A DNA stretch of 12,629 bases from Nitrospiraceae bacterium (GCA_005793285.1 SXPO01000148.1:1-12629), one strand, 5' to 3'. Counted from the stretch's first letter, positions 5,797-12,629 are shown. Numbers and translations: made by a program. Notes: generated by a model from the sequence alone, not told the origin.

Positions 5797-6975
5797 CTAC
5801 AACACCTGCACGATGAAACACTTCAGATACCGCGTCTCTGGCATGCTGGCCAGGATGGGGTGGTCGGCGCTTTGGCCCCGTTGTTCGATGAGGCGGATGT
5901 CTCGTTTGGCGTCGCGGGCCGCGAGGCGGATGCTCTTCCAGAGATCTGCCTCGGAAACAGGATGGGAACAGGAGCTGGTCACGAGAAACCCTTCCGGCTT
6001 GAGCAGCTTTAACCCCAGAAGGTTCACATCCTTATACCCGGTCAATGCACCAGCTAAGGCCTGTTGGCTGCGGGCAAAGGCCGGAGGATCGAGGATCACC
6101 AGGTCGTAGCGTCGGCCCGCCTTCACCAGCTTGCGCATCTCTTCGAACGCATCGGCCTGGCGATAGGTGCAACGATCCTCCACTTTGTTCATCGTGGCCT
6201 GCGTTTTGGCCATGGCCAATGTGTCTTGACTGACATCGAGCCCCTCCACTGATACGGCTCCGGCCAGCGCGGCATGAATGCCGAACGCCCCCGTATGGCA
6301 GAATACTTCCAACACTTCTGCTCCTGCCGCGAGTGTGGCGGCTGCCAAGCGATTTTCCCGTTGGTCGCAAAACCAGCCGGTCTTCTGCCCTCGCTCGACA
6401 TCTACGAGAAACTTCGCGGCCCCTTCGTGAATCTCCACTTGTGTCGGGCCGCTGCCGTGGAGAAATCTCCGTTCGAGCGGCAAGCCTTCGAGTTGGCGGC
6501 TCTTGGCCTCGTTCCGCAGATACACACTCGTCAGATTCAACTCCTTCATCAGCAGGTCGGCTAAGAGCTCCTTCCGGCTATCCATGCCAAACGATAAGCA
6601 CTGCATGACCAGCAGCTGATCGTAGCGATCCACGATCAATCCTGGCAGTCGATCACCTTCAGCGTAAATCAGCCGATACGCATTGGACTGTGAGACCACT
6701 CGCTGCCGCAATCGAATCGCCTGCTGAATTCGCCCCTGCCAGAACGTCTCATCGATTGGCTCATCCTCGAATGTCAGGAGACGGACGCGAATTTTAGACG
6801 CAGGGTTATAGAGACCACGGCCATAGAATTGTCCGTCGGAAGTCAGAACATCGACCAAGTCCCCAGCTGCGGCTTGACCGACGAGTGGTCCGACATGACC
6901 GGCAAAGAGCCAGAGCGGTCGCCCCTCCGGGATGCGTAGTGTCGTAAGGCGGACATGGGCCAGCGATGTCATCAT
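5797..6975 (-). CDS. rlmI: RlmI-type 23S rRNA cytosine-5 methyltransferase
   Basis: 392 residues, close to E. coli RlmI (396), which makes m5C1962 in 23S rRNA using S-adenosylmethionine. N-terminal PUA domain (about 6-80, including DVLTSDGQFYGRGLYNPASKI in its middle). A central RlmI-type region follows, with YAEGDRLPGLIVDRY (104-118). The Rossmann methyltransferase domain has GQKTGWFCDQREN (197-208), SAM-binding motif I VLEVFCHTGAFGIHAALAGA (221-240), an acidic loop at GLD (245-247), motif IV DLVILDPPAF (291-300), and SSCSHPV (334-340), whose Cys is the likely motif VI catalytic residue. The start is the first of two tandem ATGs, with AGGAG 5 nt upstream. Cytoplasmic. It is divergent from the decarboxylase gene across 152 nt. 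The family is certain; the exact nucleotide is assumed from RlmI. Confidence 0.93.
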   Translation of the reverse strand: MMTSLAHVRLTTLRIPEGRPLWLFAGHVGPLVGQAAAGDLVDVLTSDGQFYGRGLYNPASKIRVRLLTFEDEPIDETFWQGRIQQAIRLRQRVVSQSNAYRLIYAEGDRLPGLIVDRYDQLLVMQCLSFGMDSRKELLADLLMKELNLTSVYLRNEAKSRQLEGLPLERRFLHGSGPTQVEIHEGAAKFLVDVERGQKTGWFCDQRENRLAAATLAAGAEVLEVFCHTGAFGIHAALAGAVSVEGLDVSQDTLAMAKTQATMNKVEDRCTYRQADAFEEMRKLVKAGRRYDLVILDPPAFARSQQALAGALTGYKDVNLLGLKLLKPEGFLVTSSCSHPVSEADLWKSIRLAARDAKRDIRLIEQRGQSADHPILASMPETRYLKCFIVQVL

Positions 6976-7005
6976 CTTTGCTCCTGTAACATGGTGTACC
7001 TACCT

Positions 7006-7050
7006 GCCTGTGGTCACCTACCGACCGTCATCACCCCGATCACCACAGGC
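7006..7050. promoter_or_regulatory. Inverted repeat in the rlmI/decarboxylase divergent region
   Basis: Perfect 9-bp arms GCCTGTGGT (7006-7014) and ACCACAGGC (7042-7050) with a 27-nt spacer lie midway in the 152-nt gap between the divergent genes. A weak candidate promoter for the rightward gene, TTGCTT (7054-7059) and TATGTT (7076-7081), follows directly with 16-nt spacing. The repeat could be an operator for either gene, or form a hairpin in the 5' leader of the leftward transcript. It is not a terminator of either gene, since both point away from it. Confidence 0.35.
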
Positions 7051-7127
7051 CCATTGCTTGACGAACCGCTGTCAGTATGTTTTCCTGATGCCACAGCACC
7101 ACACAGACGATGTGAGGATAAAGAAGA

Positions 7128-8783
7128 ATGGGCAACAAAGCTACCATTGGTTCCGCGGTGTTGGATCGCCTGCATCGCCTGGGCGTTCGCCATATTTTCG
7201 GCATTCCCGGCGACTACGTCCTCTCGCTTTTTCAACTAATTGAAGCCTCGCCGATCAGACACATCGCGACAACCCGCGAAGACTGCGCCGGATTTGCCGC
7301 AGACGCCTATGCGCGCATCAACGGGATCGGCGCCGTCTGCGTCACCTATTGCGTCGGAGGATTGAACACCGTCAATGCTATTGCCTGCGCCTATGCCGAG
7401 CGATCGCCGGTCGTCTTATTGACCGGCTCGCCGGGCCTTTCGGAGCGCACACGCACACCCTATCTGCATCATATGGTCAGAGACTTTTCGACTCAACGGG
7501 AGGTGTTCGAGCAGATGACGGTCGCCGCGGTAACGCTCGATGATCCGTTGACCGCCGAACGGGAAATGGACCGAGCTTTTGCCGCGCTCTTACGCTATCG
7601 GCGCCCCATCTATGTGGAAATCCCCCGCGACATGGTGCATACACCGCTCACCGGCACTGTAAAACCGATCTGTATCGACGATGCGCCGAGCGATCCGGCC
7701 GCGTTGGAAGAAGCGGTCGGGGAAGTCCGCGCCATGCTCGCCTCGGCAAAACGGCCGGCCATGTTGGTCGGAGCAGAGGTCGGACGATTTGGCCTCCAGG
7801 ACGATCTCGCGCGATTGGTAGAGCGAATGAACATTCCGATCGCCTCGACCTTGCTGGGGAAATCCATCATCCGGGAAGATCATCCGCTCTATGTCGGGGT
7901 CTATGGCGGACTCATTGGACGGGAAGAAGTCCAGCAGTTCATTAACGATTCCGACTGCCTCTTGATCCTCGGCTCAATCCTCTCGGACGTGGAAGACTTG
8001 GACGCCCGCTCGCCTCTGCTCTCCGAAGGCAGAACGATTCACGCAACCGCAGACCGTGTTGCCATCAAACATCACCGTTTCGAATCCATCAAGTTCCAAG
8101 ACTTCGTCCAGGCCCTCGTACAAGCCCCGCTGCCCGCCTTTCCATTGAGGAAACCGCCGGCTCGAACCCTGGCCGCCCCGGCACAGCTTCATCCCGACTC
8201 GCCGGTGACGTTGGAAGGACTGTTCCGGCATCTCGACAGCGTCTTGACGGACAAGACCCTGGTGATCGCCGATGTCGGCGAATCCCTATTCGCCGCCGCC
8301 GATCTTCATGTCCGCCATCGATTTGAATTCCTGTCACCGGCCTACTACACATCGATGGGATTTGCCGTACCTGCCGCCCTCGGCGCATCATTTGCCGATC
8401 CCGGCCTGCGGCCTATCGTGTTGGTAGGGGATGGGGCCTTTCAAATGACCGGCACCGAACTGGCCAGTTGCGTCCGCTATGGACAGGCCCCCATCATTGT
8501 GCTGCTGAACAACCGCGGTTATTCGACCGAACGGGAAATCTTGGAAGGTCCGTTCAACGACGTACATGAATGGCAGTACGAAAACATATTCACGCTGGTC
8601 GGCGGAGGCATTGGATCGCGCGTGAATACGCAAGGCGAGTTCGAAGAGCGCCTCGCTGCAGCCTTTGCGGACCAGCGCCGGCCCCATCTTCTCAATGTCT
8701 TGCTCAGTCCAAGCGACCGTTCACCCGGCATGGTGCGGCTCGCCCGGCGTCTTGGCAAGAAACTTTCAACGGACAAGCCCTAG
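7128..8783 (+). CDS. Thiamine-diphosphate 2-oxo acid decarboxylase (pyruvate/indolepyruvate decarboxylase family)
   Basis: 551 residues, normal for this family of cytoplasmic tetramers, which decarboxylate 2-oxo acids to aldehydes. Three domains are visible. The N-terminal PYR domain has HIFGIPGDY (22-30) and the ThDP-activating Glu51 in TTREDCAGFAADAYAR. The middle domain runs about 190-345. The C-terminal PP domain has the ThDP/Mg motif GDGAF (434-438) to NN (461-462). Residues that separate decarboxylases from acetolactate synthase are kept: the HH pair (His114-His115 in PYLHHMVRDF) and Glu468 in NNRGYSTERE, which aligns with the catalytic Glu of Zymomonas pyruvate decarboxylase (NNYGYTIE). 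The next segment EGPFNDVHEW also matches DGPYNNIKNW. ATG 7128 is preceded by AGGA 9-10 nt away. The gene stands alone, divergent from rlmI and convergent with the PIN gene. Pyruvate, phenylpyruvate, indolepyruvate or a branched 2-oxo acid are all possible substrates. Confidence 0.92.
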   Translation: MGNKATIGSAVLDRLHRLGVRHIFGIPGDYVLSLFQLIEASPIRHIATTREDCAGFAADAYARINGIGAVCVTYCVGGLNTVNAIACAYAERSPVVLLTGSPGLSERTRTPYLHHMVRDFSTQREVFEQMTVAAVTLDDPLTAEREMDRAFAALLRYRRPIYVEIPRDMVHTPLTGTVKPICIDDAPSDPAALEEAVGEVRAMLASAKRPAMLVGAEVGRFGLQDDLARLVERMNIPIASTLLGKSIIREDHPLYVGVYGGLIGREEVQQFINDSDCLLILGSILSDVEDLDARSPLLSEGRTIHATADRVAIKHHRFESIKFQDFVQALVQAPLPAFPLRKPPARTLAAPAQLHPDSPVTLEGLFRHLDSVLTDKTLVIADVGESLFAAADLHVRHRFEFLSPAYYTSMGFAVPAALGASFADPGLRPIVLVGDGAFQMTGTELASCVRYGQAPIIVLLNNRGYSTEREILEGPFNDVHEWQYENIFTLVGGGIGSRVNTQGEFEERLAAAFADQRRPHLLNVLLSPSDRSPGMVRLARRLGKKLSTDKP

Positions 8784-8802
8784 CCCACATTCCGGCAGCG
8801 CC

Positions 8803-9246
8803 TTAATCTTCCTCCGGATTGATAATGTGCAGCCCTGCCGTTTTGGATGCGGCTAACAGCTGCGTGTCTGCGCTGACAACCGTCAATCGTAACGGCTTCA
8901 ATTCCAACGCCATGGCCAGATGCATCACTTGCGGAGACCGCAGAAACGGATAGTCCAAGACAAGTTCCTTGGTCGCCAGATAGGTCTTAATCGTGGGGAC
9001 GATGAAGTTGAAGAGTCCCTGCTTCGATTCGATTTCGAACTTGTAGAGCACCGAATAGCAATCGTCCCGCGTCATGAGCCCCTCTTGGGCGCGCGTCGAC
9101 ATAATGGAGTAGAAGTCCGTGACCGACCACGTCGGCAGAATCGCCACCTTCCCGCGCTTCACCAACAATTTATTCACGATGCGCGTCCCCCGCTCCATGC
9201 TGTATCGCTTGACCAGCGCCGTCGAGTCGAAATAATAGTATGGCAT
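8803..9246 (-). CDS. PIN-domain protein, VapC-like, possibly a toxin
   Basis: 147 residues, standard single PIN-domain length. VapC-type PIN proteins are Mg-dependent RNases acting as toxins. Visible: FDSTALVKRY (6-15) with the first acidic residue Asp7; Asp44 (SVTDFYSI) at the place of the usual Glu; SADTQLLAASKTAGL (125-139) with Asp127; final IINPEE. The third site, normally 'sPDalHLA', reads SPQVMHLA (104-111), so the expected Asp is Gln106. This may weaken or abolish nuclease activity. It is last in a leftward gene chain: the start lies 4 nt after the stop of the small basic protein, with GGGGAGG 10 nt upstream inside that gene. It is convergent with the decarboxylase, 19 nt away. Fold is well supported; toxin role is inferred from gene order. 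Confidence 0.85.
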   Translation of the reverse strand: MPYYYFDSTALVKRYSMERGTRIVNKLLVKRGKVAILPTWSVTDFYSIMSTRAQEGLMTRDDCYSVLYKFEIESKQGLFNFIVPTIKTYLATKELVLDYPFLRSPQVMHLAMALELKPLRLTVVSADTQLLAASKTAGLHIINPEED

Positions 9247-9250
9247 CCCG

Positions 9251-9517
9251 TTACATCCTCCCCTTCAGAATAATTTCGGCTAACGGCCCAGGGAGCTTGG
9301 AGAGACGGTCTTGCAGCTCATCGAGCGGCACTTCTTCATAGCCTTTTCTCCGCAAGGTGTCACCGAGATTGCCTTGATTGAAACTGGCCGTATCTTCCTT
9401 TAGACGGTCATTCAGCCGCCGTTTCGCCAGACGGCTCGACATCTTCTGTCCTGACTTCGTCAAACCGCGTCCGCGGCTGCGTGGGGCACGAATCGAATTG
9501 CCCGCTGTCTTGCTCAC
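9251..9517 (-). CDS. Small basic protein upstream of the PIN gene, candidate antitoxin
   Basis: 88 residues starting at GTG 9517, fixed by AAGGAGG 10 nt upstream. About 20 Lys/Arg against 10 acidic residues; the N-terminal third (SIRAPRSRGRGLTKSGQK) looks disordered and nucleic-acid binding. The C-terminal part (VPLDELQDRLSKLPGPLAEI) is helical, with a 'LP.PLAEI' pattern that recalls small antitoxins of the DUF2281 kind, but I recognise no AbrB, ribbon-helix-helix, Phd or MazE domain. Its place directly before a PIN gene, 4 nt apart, is that of VapB antitoxins. It starts 5 nt after the LPP20 gene stop, so it is also chained to the lipoprotein operon. An alternative is a small ribosome- or RNA-associated protein unrelated to toxin control. 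Confidence 0.65.
   Translation of the reverse strand: MSKTAGNSIRAPRSRGRGLTKSGQKMSSRLAKRRLNDRLKEDTASFNQGNLGDTLRRKGYEEVPLDELQDRLSKLPGPLAEIILKGRM
9257..9263 (-). promoter_or_regulatory. Ribosome binding site of the PIN gene inside the upstream gene
   Basis: GGGGAGG on the minus strand, 10 nt before ATG 9246, lies within the last sense codons of the small basic protein (encoding its Lys-Gly-Arg). This supports translational coupling of the two genes and the chosen start. Confidence 0.65.
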
Positions 9518-9522
9518 AATTG

Positions 9523-10692
9523 TTATTCCTCCTTCTTAAGATAACCTGCTCCTTGACCATCCCGCTGCGCCGATGCGTCGTCCCGTGGACAGCCCGCCGG
9601 CATGGCCGCCGCCGGCAGCGTGGCCTCTCCAAAAATATGCGCGGCAATCGCCGTCGCTGCCTCCGATGACAATTCGCGCTGCGCGACGCGCAATGTCTTC
9701 GCCGTAGCTTCACGCTCCGTCAGATGACCTTCCTTGCCGCCGCGGGCGACTGCCCCAACCACGCGTTTGGTCGCCGCTTCCACAATGTCAAAGTCACTGC
9801 ACCACCGGACGTATTTGAAATTCGGGTCCTTGACTTGGATGGGAAATAGCCGCACCGTGCCTCGAACGAGTAGTTCAGGCGCGACACCTTCGCCGCCCGC
9901 CATATTGATTTTTACCGTCAGCCCTTCGCGGATAAGCCCTTCCGTCAAGGCACGTTGAATCGGCTCGGCATGATCGCCGGCTACCTGTATGGTCAGCACA
10001 AGATTCGTCGCCAGAAACCGTTCCAGTTCATTGGACAACTCATTCACATTATAGGCGGCTACGGTGCCTCGTCCGCTCGGACGGATCACGCGCAGATCGG
10101 CGTTATAGGCTTCTCGCAGCACAAGATTTCTGACAGCTCGCCGAAGGTTGCGGATTTTCCCGAGTTTGTCGATCATCCCCCGCGACTCGACGACATCCCA
10201 TTCGACTGCCCGGTCCAAGACAGCCATCCGATCCATTAACGAGGCCTCGGCTTGAGAGCGGCTTATCACGGCCAGCGCATAGTACAGACCTCTGTTCGAG
10301 TCATACCAGGCATCTGCGATGTGGACGTTCTCGATGACTTTGTCGGTCGAGACTCTTGTCACGGTATCCAGCGTGAGCCGCCGCTCGGCGTTCGTCGAGC
10401 CTCGATTTTCGATCAGGAGATAGGACTCCCAGTCTTTGGCCTGCGCCGTCACTTCTGCCTTGAAGACCCGCGCGATTGCCGCGTACGCCTGATCCGCCGC
10501 ACTATTCCGATTATCTGCCTGCCCCACTCCGATCACGTAGTGAGCCGGAAGAAAGTCGGAATCGGTTCCGTCAATCCATCCTGGCTTTGGATTTCCACCA
10601 AACCAGGCACATCCCGATAATGCCATTCCGATAAGGCAGAGACAGCCTATGGTCAGACGAGCACGCCGGAAAATGCGGCCATCGTGGATCAT
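9523..10692 (-). CDS. LPP20-domain outer-membrane lipoprotein
   Basis: 389 residues. The N-terminus is a lipoprotein signal: RRARL, a hydrophobic core, then lipobox LSGC with lipidated Cys28 followed by Ala-Trp, so not an inner-membrane retention signal. The next part (about 37-155) resembles the LPP20 family: PGWIDG, YVIGVGQADNRNSAADQAYA (52-71), repeated basic/Thr segments and GLYYALAVISRSQAEASL (135-152). The C-terminal half has strands and helices typical of CsgG/FlgT-like periplasmic lipoproteins (LVLTIQVAGDH, LIREGLTVKI), but I cannot name the domain. It overlaps the COG3014-like gene by 4 nt (ATGA), has no ribosome binding site of its own and is therefore translated by coupling. The role is unknown; relatives are tied to flagellar outer-membrane structures or envelope integrity. 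Confidence 0.82.
   Translation of the reverse strand: MIHDGRIFRRARLTIGCLCLIGMALSGCAWFGGNPKPGWIDGTDSDFLPAHYVIGVGQADNRNSAADQAYAAIARVFKAEVTAQAKDWESYLLIENRGSTNAERRLTLDTVTRVSTDKVIENVHIADAWYDSNRGLYYALAVISRSQAEASLMDRMAVLDRAVEWDVVESRGMIDKLGKIRNLRRAVRNLVLREAYNADLRVIRPSGRGTVAAYNVNELSNELERFLATNLVLTIQVAGDHAEPIQRALTEGLIREGLTVKINMAGGEGVAPELLVRGTVRLFPIQVKDPNFKYVRWCSDFDIVEAATKRVVGAVARGGKEGHLTEREATAKTLRVAQRELSSEAATAIAAHIFGEATLPAAAMPAGCPRDDASAQRDGQGAGYLKKEE
9528..9534 (-). promoter_or_regulatory. Ribosome binding site of the small basic protein inside the LPP20 gene
   Basis: AAGGAGG on the minus strand, 10 nt before GTG 9517, lies in the codons for the closing Lys-Lys-Glu-Glu of the LPP20 lipoprotein. It decides for the GTG start; no ATG is better placed. 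Confidence 0.7.
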
Positions 10693-12179
10693 TGCATCAC
10701 ACGCTGAATGACAAAAACCGTTTGGCCCGGCGCAAGGTTGAGGGACCGTTCTGCTCGCCCCACTGCAGATCCTTGGCCGGACGGTTGAATCTCCACGTCA
10801 TAACGACCAGGAACGACCCAAGCGCGCGCCACATGAATTTCATCCGGCAATGTTTGCCAAGTACGCTTGTCCGCCTCTTCCGACATCACGGCTAATCCCT
10901 TAGTCAGCAGTCCCACAAGAAGTCCGACCCAGGGACCAGCATCTTTTCCTACAGCTTGATGAGCCCCAATGGCCGCCGCTTCAGCCATCGCAAACTTTGA
11001 AGCCGCCCGCGCGAGCGCTTTGGCCGTTATGGCCGGCATGCGGTCTGCAAGAGTCTTCTCAGCCAACGCCGTCACGTTATGTGCCGGCTCCGATTGAACA
11101 GTCAGAGAACGCTCTTGCGCGTCCTTCAGCGTCATGGTCTCGAACCGTACCTGAGTCTTTTGTGAAACAAGGCGTGGAAGCGCGACACGCACCACGCGCC
11201 CGCTGAGCCCATACAGCACCGTGTCCACCACGGCTCTATCCCGCTGACGAGAAGATTGGGAGAATCCCCGATTGAGCAACACCAGCTGCAAGGCATCCAG
11301 ACTGATTGGGAGGTCGAGGTAGCGATCTTCTTTCCGAGGAGCGCGGCCATTATAGCTGATCATGACGACTTGGGCGAGATCGTGGCGGGCCGAAGCCGGC
11401 TCCCACTCGACATCGGGAAATTTATTCCGATAGTTCTCGAATTCAGCCATCAGGCCCAGTGCTTCAGCCATGCACAGCACATCGGCCCGCAAAGACGGAG
11501 GAGACGGGACTCTCGACCATCCATACATCGCCTCATAGGCTTCGAATGCGTTGCGGTAGGCAATGAACGCATTATTGAGGTCGCCGGCCGCCTCGTACAA
11601 GATGCCGCTCACATAACGGGCAAATCCGTCGTTTCGATAACCGTTCGGCTCTTTCACCAGGTCGCCAAGCACATTCAGGCGGTGGTCGATGCGCCGCGCC
11701 TCTACAAGTGCTTCGGTCAAATTGCCCTGGACCGCATAATTCAACGCCTTGACCACATTGATCATGACATGTTCGTAGGCCTCACCTTCATACGGCAAGG
11801 CATTATCGTTGGTCAGAAATGCGGCGGCTTCGGAGCGAATGGTTCTGGTGTAGAGCCGCTCAACGACCTCTTCAGCCTGCTCCAACACCAGGTTGCTTTG
11901 CCGATAGTCTCCAGCCAGTTGAAGGGTCAGACCGCGATCCATTCCATACAAGAGACGGCTCTTTTCTCCATACTCCGTCTCCTTCTGCTCGACGATGGAA
12001 GCTGCCATGGCAGGGGCGCCTGCAAGCAGACTTTGTTCAATGAGCAGATACCGATTGACGGAAGGGCCGCAGCCGGTCAGGAGAATCAGTCCGGCAAGGA
12101 CGCAGGCACAGGAGACTGACGTGGGACCGCTCCACCACACACAACCACCGTGGGCAAAGCGTGAGAGGACGGCGTTCAA
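10689..12179 (-). CDS. COG3014-like TPR lipoprotein
   Basis: 496 residues. A lipoprotein signal ends in lipobox LTGC with Cys37, followed by Gly-Pro-Ser. The region from about 44 to 260 is a helical, TPR-like repeat array, with the conserved core NDNALPYEGEAYEHVMINVV (124-143) and ALNYAVQGNLTEALVEARRI (145-164), then NDGFARYVSGILYEAAGDLN (183-202). SYNGRAPRKE (275-284) and a C-terminal beta segment (ARAWVVPGRYDVEIQPSG) also fit the COG3014 family of uncharacterised lipoproteins. Probably on the periplasmic face of the outer membrane. The assigned start is TTG 12179 with a poor ribosome binding site; GTG 12140 would give a more usual 24-residue signal to the Cys. It begins 15 nt after the LpoB-like gene and in the same frame. 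TPR arrays bind partner proteins, so a scaffold for the two neighbours is plausible but inferred. Confidence 0.83.
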   Translation of the reverse strand: MNAVLSRFAHGGCVWWSGPTSVSCACVLAGLILLTGCGPSVNRYLLIEQSLLAGAPAMAASIVEQKETEYGEKSRLLYGMDRGLTLQLAGDYRQSNLVLEQAEEVVERLYTRTIRSEAAAFLTNDNALPYEGEAYEHVMINVVKALNYAVQGNLTEALVEARRIDHRLNVLGDLVKEPNGYRNDGFARYVSGILYEAAGDLNNAFIAYRNAFEAYEAMYGWSRVPSPPSLRADVLCMAEALGLMAEFENYRNKFPDVEWEPASARHDLAQVVMISYNGRAPRKEDRYLDLPISLDALQLVLLNRGFSQSSRQRDRAVVDTVLYGLSGRVVRVALPRLVSQKTQVRFETMTLKDAQERSLTVQSEPAHNVTALAEKTLADRMPAITAKALARAASKFAMAEAAAIGAHQAVGKDAGPWVGLLVGLLTKGLAVMSEEADKRTWQTLPDEIHVARAWVVPGRYDVEIQPSGQGSAVGRAERSLNLAPGQTVFVIQRVMQ

Positions 12180-12194
12180 CTGGGTCCGTTGAGG

Positions 12195-12629
12195 CTAAAA
12201 GACTGTCCGCTTCTTTTCGACGACTTTCTTGATCTTCTTCTGTCCATACCAGACCTTCGCGTTGCTTTCGAGATCGATCATCTGAAGATCGACTTGGTAA
12301 AACACCGCCTTGGTCCCGTCGGCTTCGTCAAGGATCGTTGCGATGGCGCCCTTCATCATGTAATCAGCCCCCGTCTCTTTTCCCGGAGCCTTCTGCGTCT
12401 CTTCACGGGCATGCACCGCCTGTTCTTTTCGTTCGATCCGGATCTCATCCCTCTCGCCCTTCCCGGCAACGAACGTGACCTTCTGAGAGTTCGTGAGTTC
12501 ACGCTCCAAATCCGTGATGAAGGTCTGCACACTGATATGTTCATGGCTGCTGTTGAGCACGGTTCCGACCACGACCACCGGCTGACGCCGATTCGTCTGC
12601 GTGAAATTGCCGAGCCACGGGTACTGCAA
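12195..12629 (-). CDS. LpoB-like penicillin-binding-protein activator (5' end outside window)
   Basis: The last 144 codons are visible; the signal peptide and lipobox would lie beyond the right edge. The sequence fits the LpoB/COG3417 fold: VVVVGTVLNSSHEHISVQTF (18-37), then the helix TDLERELTNSQKVTFV, a charged stretch with REETQKAPG, GADYMMKGAIATI (88-100), and YQVDLQMIDLESNAKVW (111-127). In E. coli, LpoB is an outer-membrane lipoprotein that reaches through the peptidoglycan to activate PBP1b; here only the family is visible. The tail KIKKVVEKKRTVF is basic. It is the first visible gene of the leftward operon with the COG3014-like and LPP20 lipoproteins. The TTG at the very edge is not a proposed start. 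Confidence 0.85.
   Translation of the reverse strand: MQYPWLGNFTQTNRRQPVVVVGTVLNSSHEHISVQTFITDLERELTNSQKVTFVAGKGERDEIRIERKEQAVHAREETQKAPGKETGADYMMKGAIATILDEADGTKAVFYQVDLQMIDLESNAKVWYGQKKIKKVVEKKRTVF

Noticed and set aside
5433..6109. Plus-strand frames overlapping the rlmI 3' end and the TGA-broken frame
   Set aside because: Low-complexity, Arg/Ser/Cys-rich products with no motif; they mirror coding sequence on the minus strand.
11256..12119. 287-codon open frame on the plus strand
   Set aside because: Lies wholly antisense to the COG3014-like lipoprotein gene, whose lipobox, family motifs and operon spacing are convincing; the plus-strand product has no domain-like features.

Overview
The window is bacterial, moderately GC-rich and densely coding. 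It comes from a Gram-negative (double-membrane) organism: there is a TolC-type outer-membrane channel, two lipoproteins with clear lipoboxes, and an LpoB-like periplasmic lipoprotein that acts on peptidoglycan synthesis in other bacteria. The gene repertoire and codon style remind me of Nitrospira/Nitrospirota. That is an impression from reading and no marker gene here proves it. I see no tRNA, rRNA, CRISPR array, transposase or integrase.

Layout. (1) 1-2602, minus strand: the 5' part of a CzcC/TolC-family channel (cut by the left edge), a SpoU/TrmH-type rRNA 2'-O-methyltransferase, and a small charged coiled-coil protein. (2) 2603-2782: a divergent control region with an operator-like palindrome and a promoter whose predicted start falls on the ATG of the next gene. 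(3) 2783-4960, plus strand: an XRE-type regulator, an epoxide-hydrolase-like alpha/beta hydrolase 3 nt behind it, and a secreted conserved protein of unknown role. (4) 4961-5444: about 480 bp without a gene but with several inverted repeats. (5) 5445-6975, minus strand: an RlmI-type 23S rRNA methyltransferase and, downstream, a small reading frame broken by one in-frame TGA. (6) 7128-8783, plus strand: a thiamine-diphosphate 2-oxo acid decarboxylase that keeps the pyruvate/indolepyruvate decarboxylase catalytic residues. (7) 8803-12629, minus strand: five tightly packed genes running right to left. They are an LpoB-like protein (cut by the right edge), a COG3014-like TPR lipoprotein, an LPP20-domain lipoprotein, a small basic protein and a PIN-domain protein.

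How the genes may work together. The three envelope genes of block 7 look like a conserved outer-membrane lipoprotein module, probably tied to cell-wall synthesis or envelope upkeep. The last two genes have antitoxin-toxin (VapBC-like) order and spacing but are translationally chained to the module: each one's ribosome binding site lies inside the final codons of the gene before it. The XRE/hydrolase pair looks like a self-regulated small-molecule detoxification unit. Two rRNA methyltransferases (TrmH-like and RlmI-like) lie in the window but not in one operon.

The most unusual items are the TGA-interrupted frame after RlmI, the candidate non-canonical toxin-antitoxin pair at the tail of the lipoprotein operon, whose PIN protein lacks one expected acidic residue, and the apparently leaderless regulator gene with an upstream palindrome.
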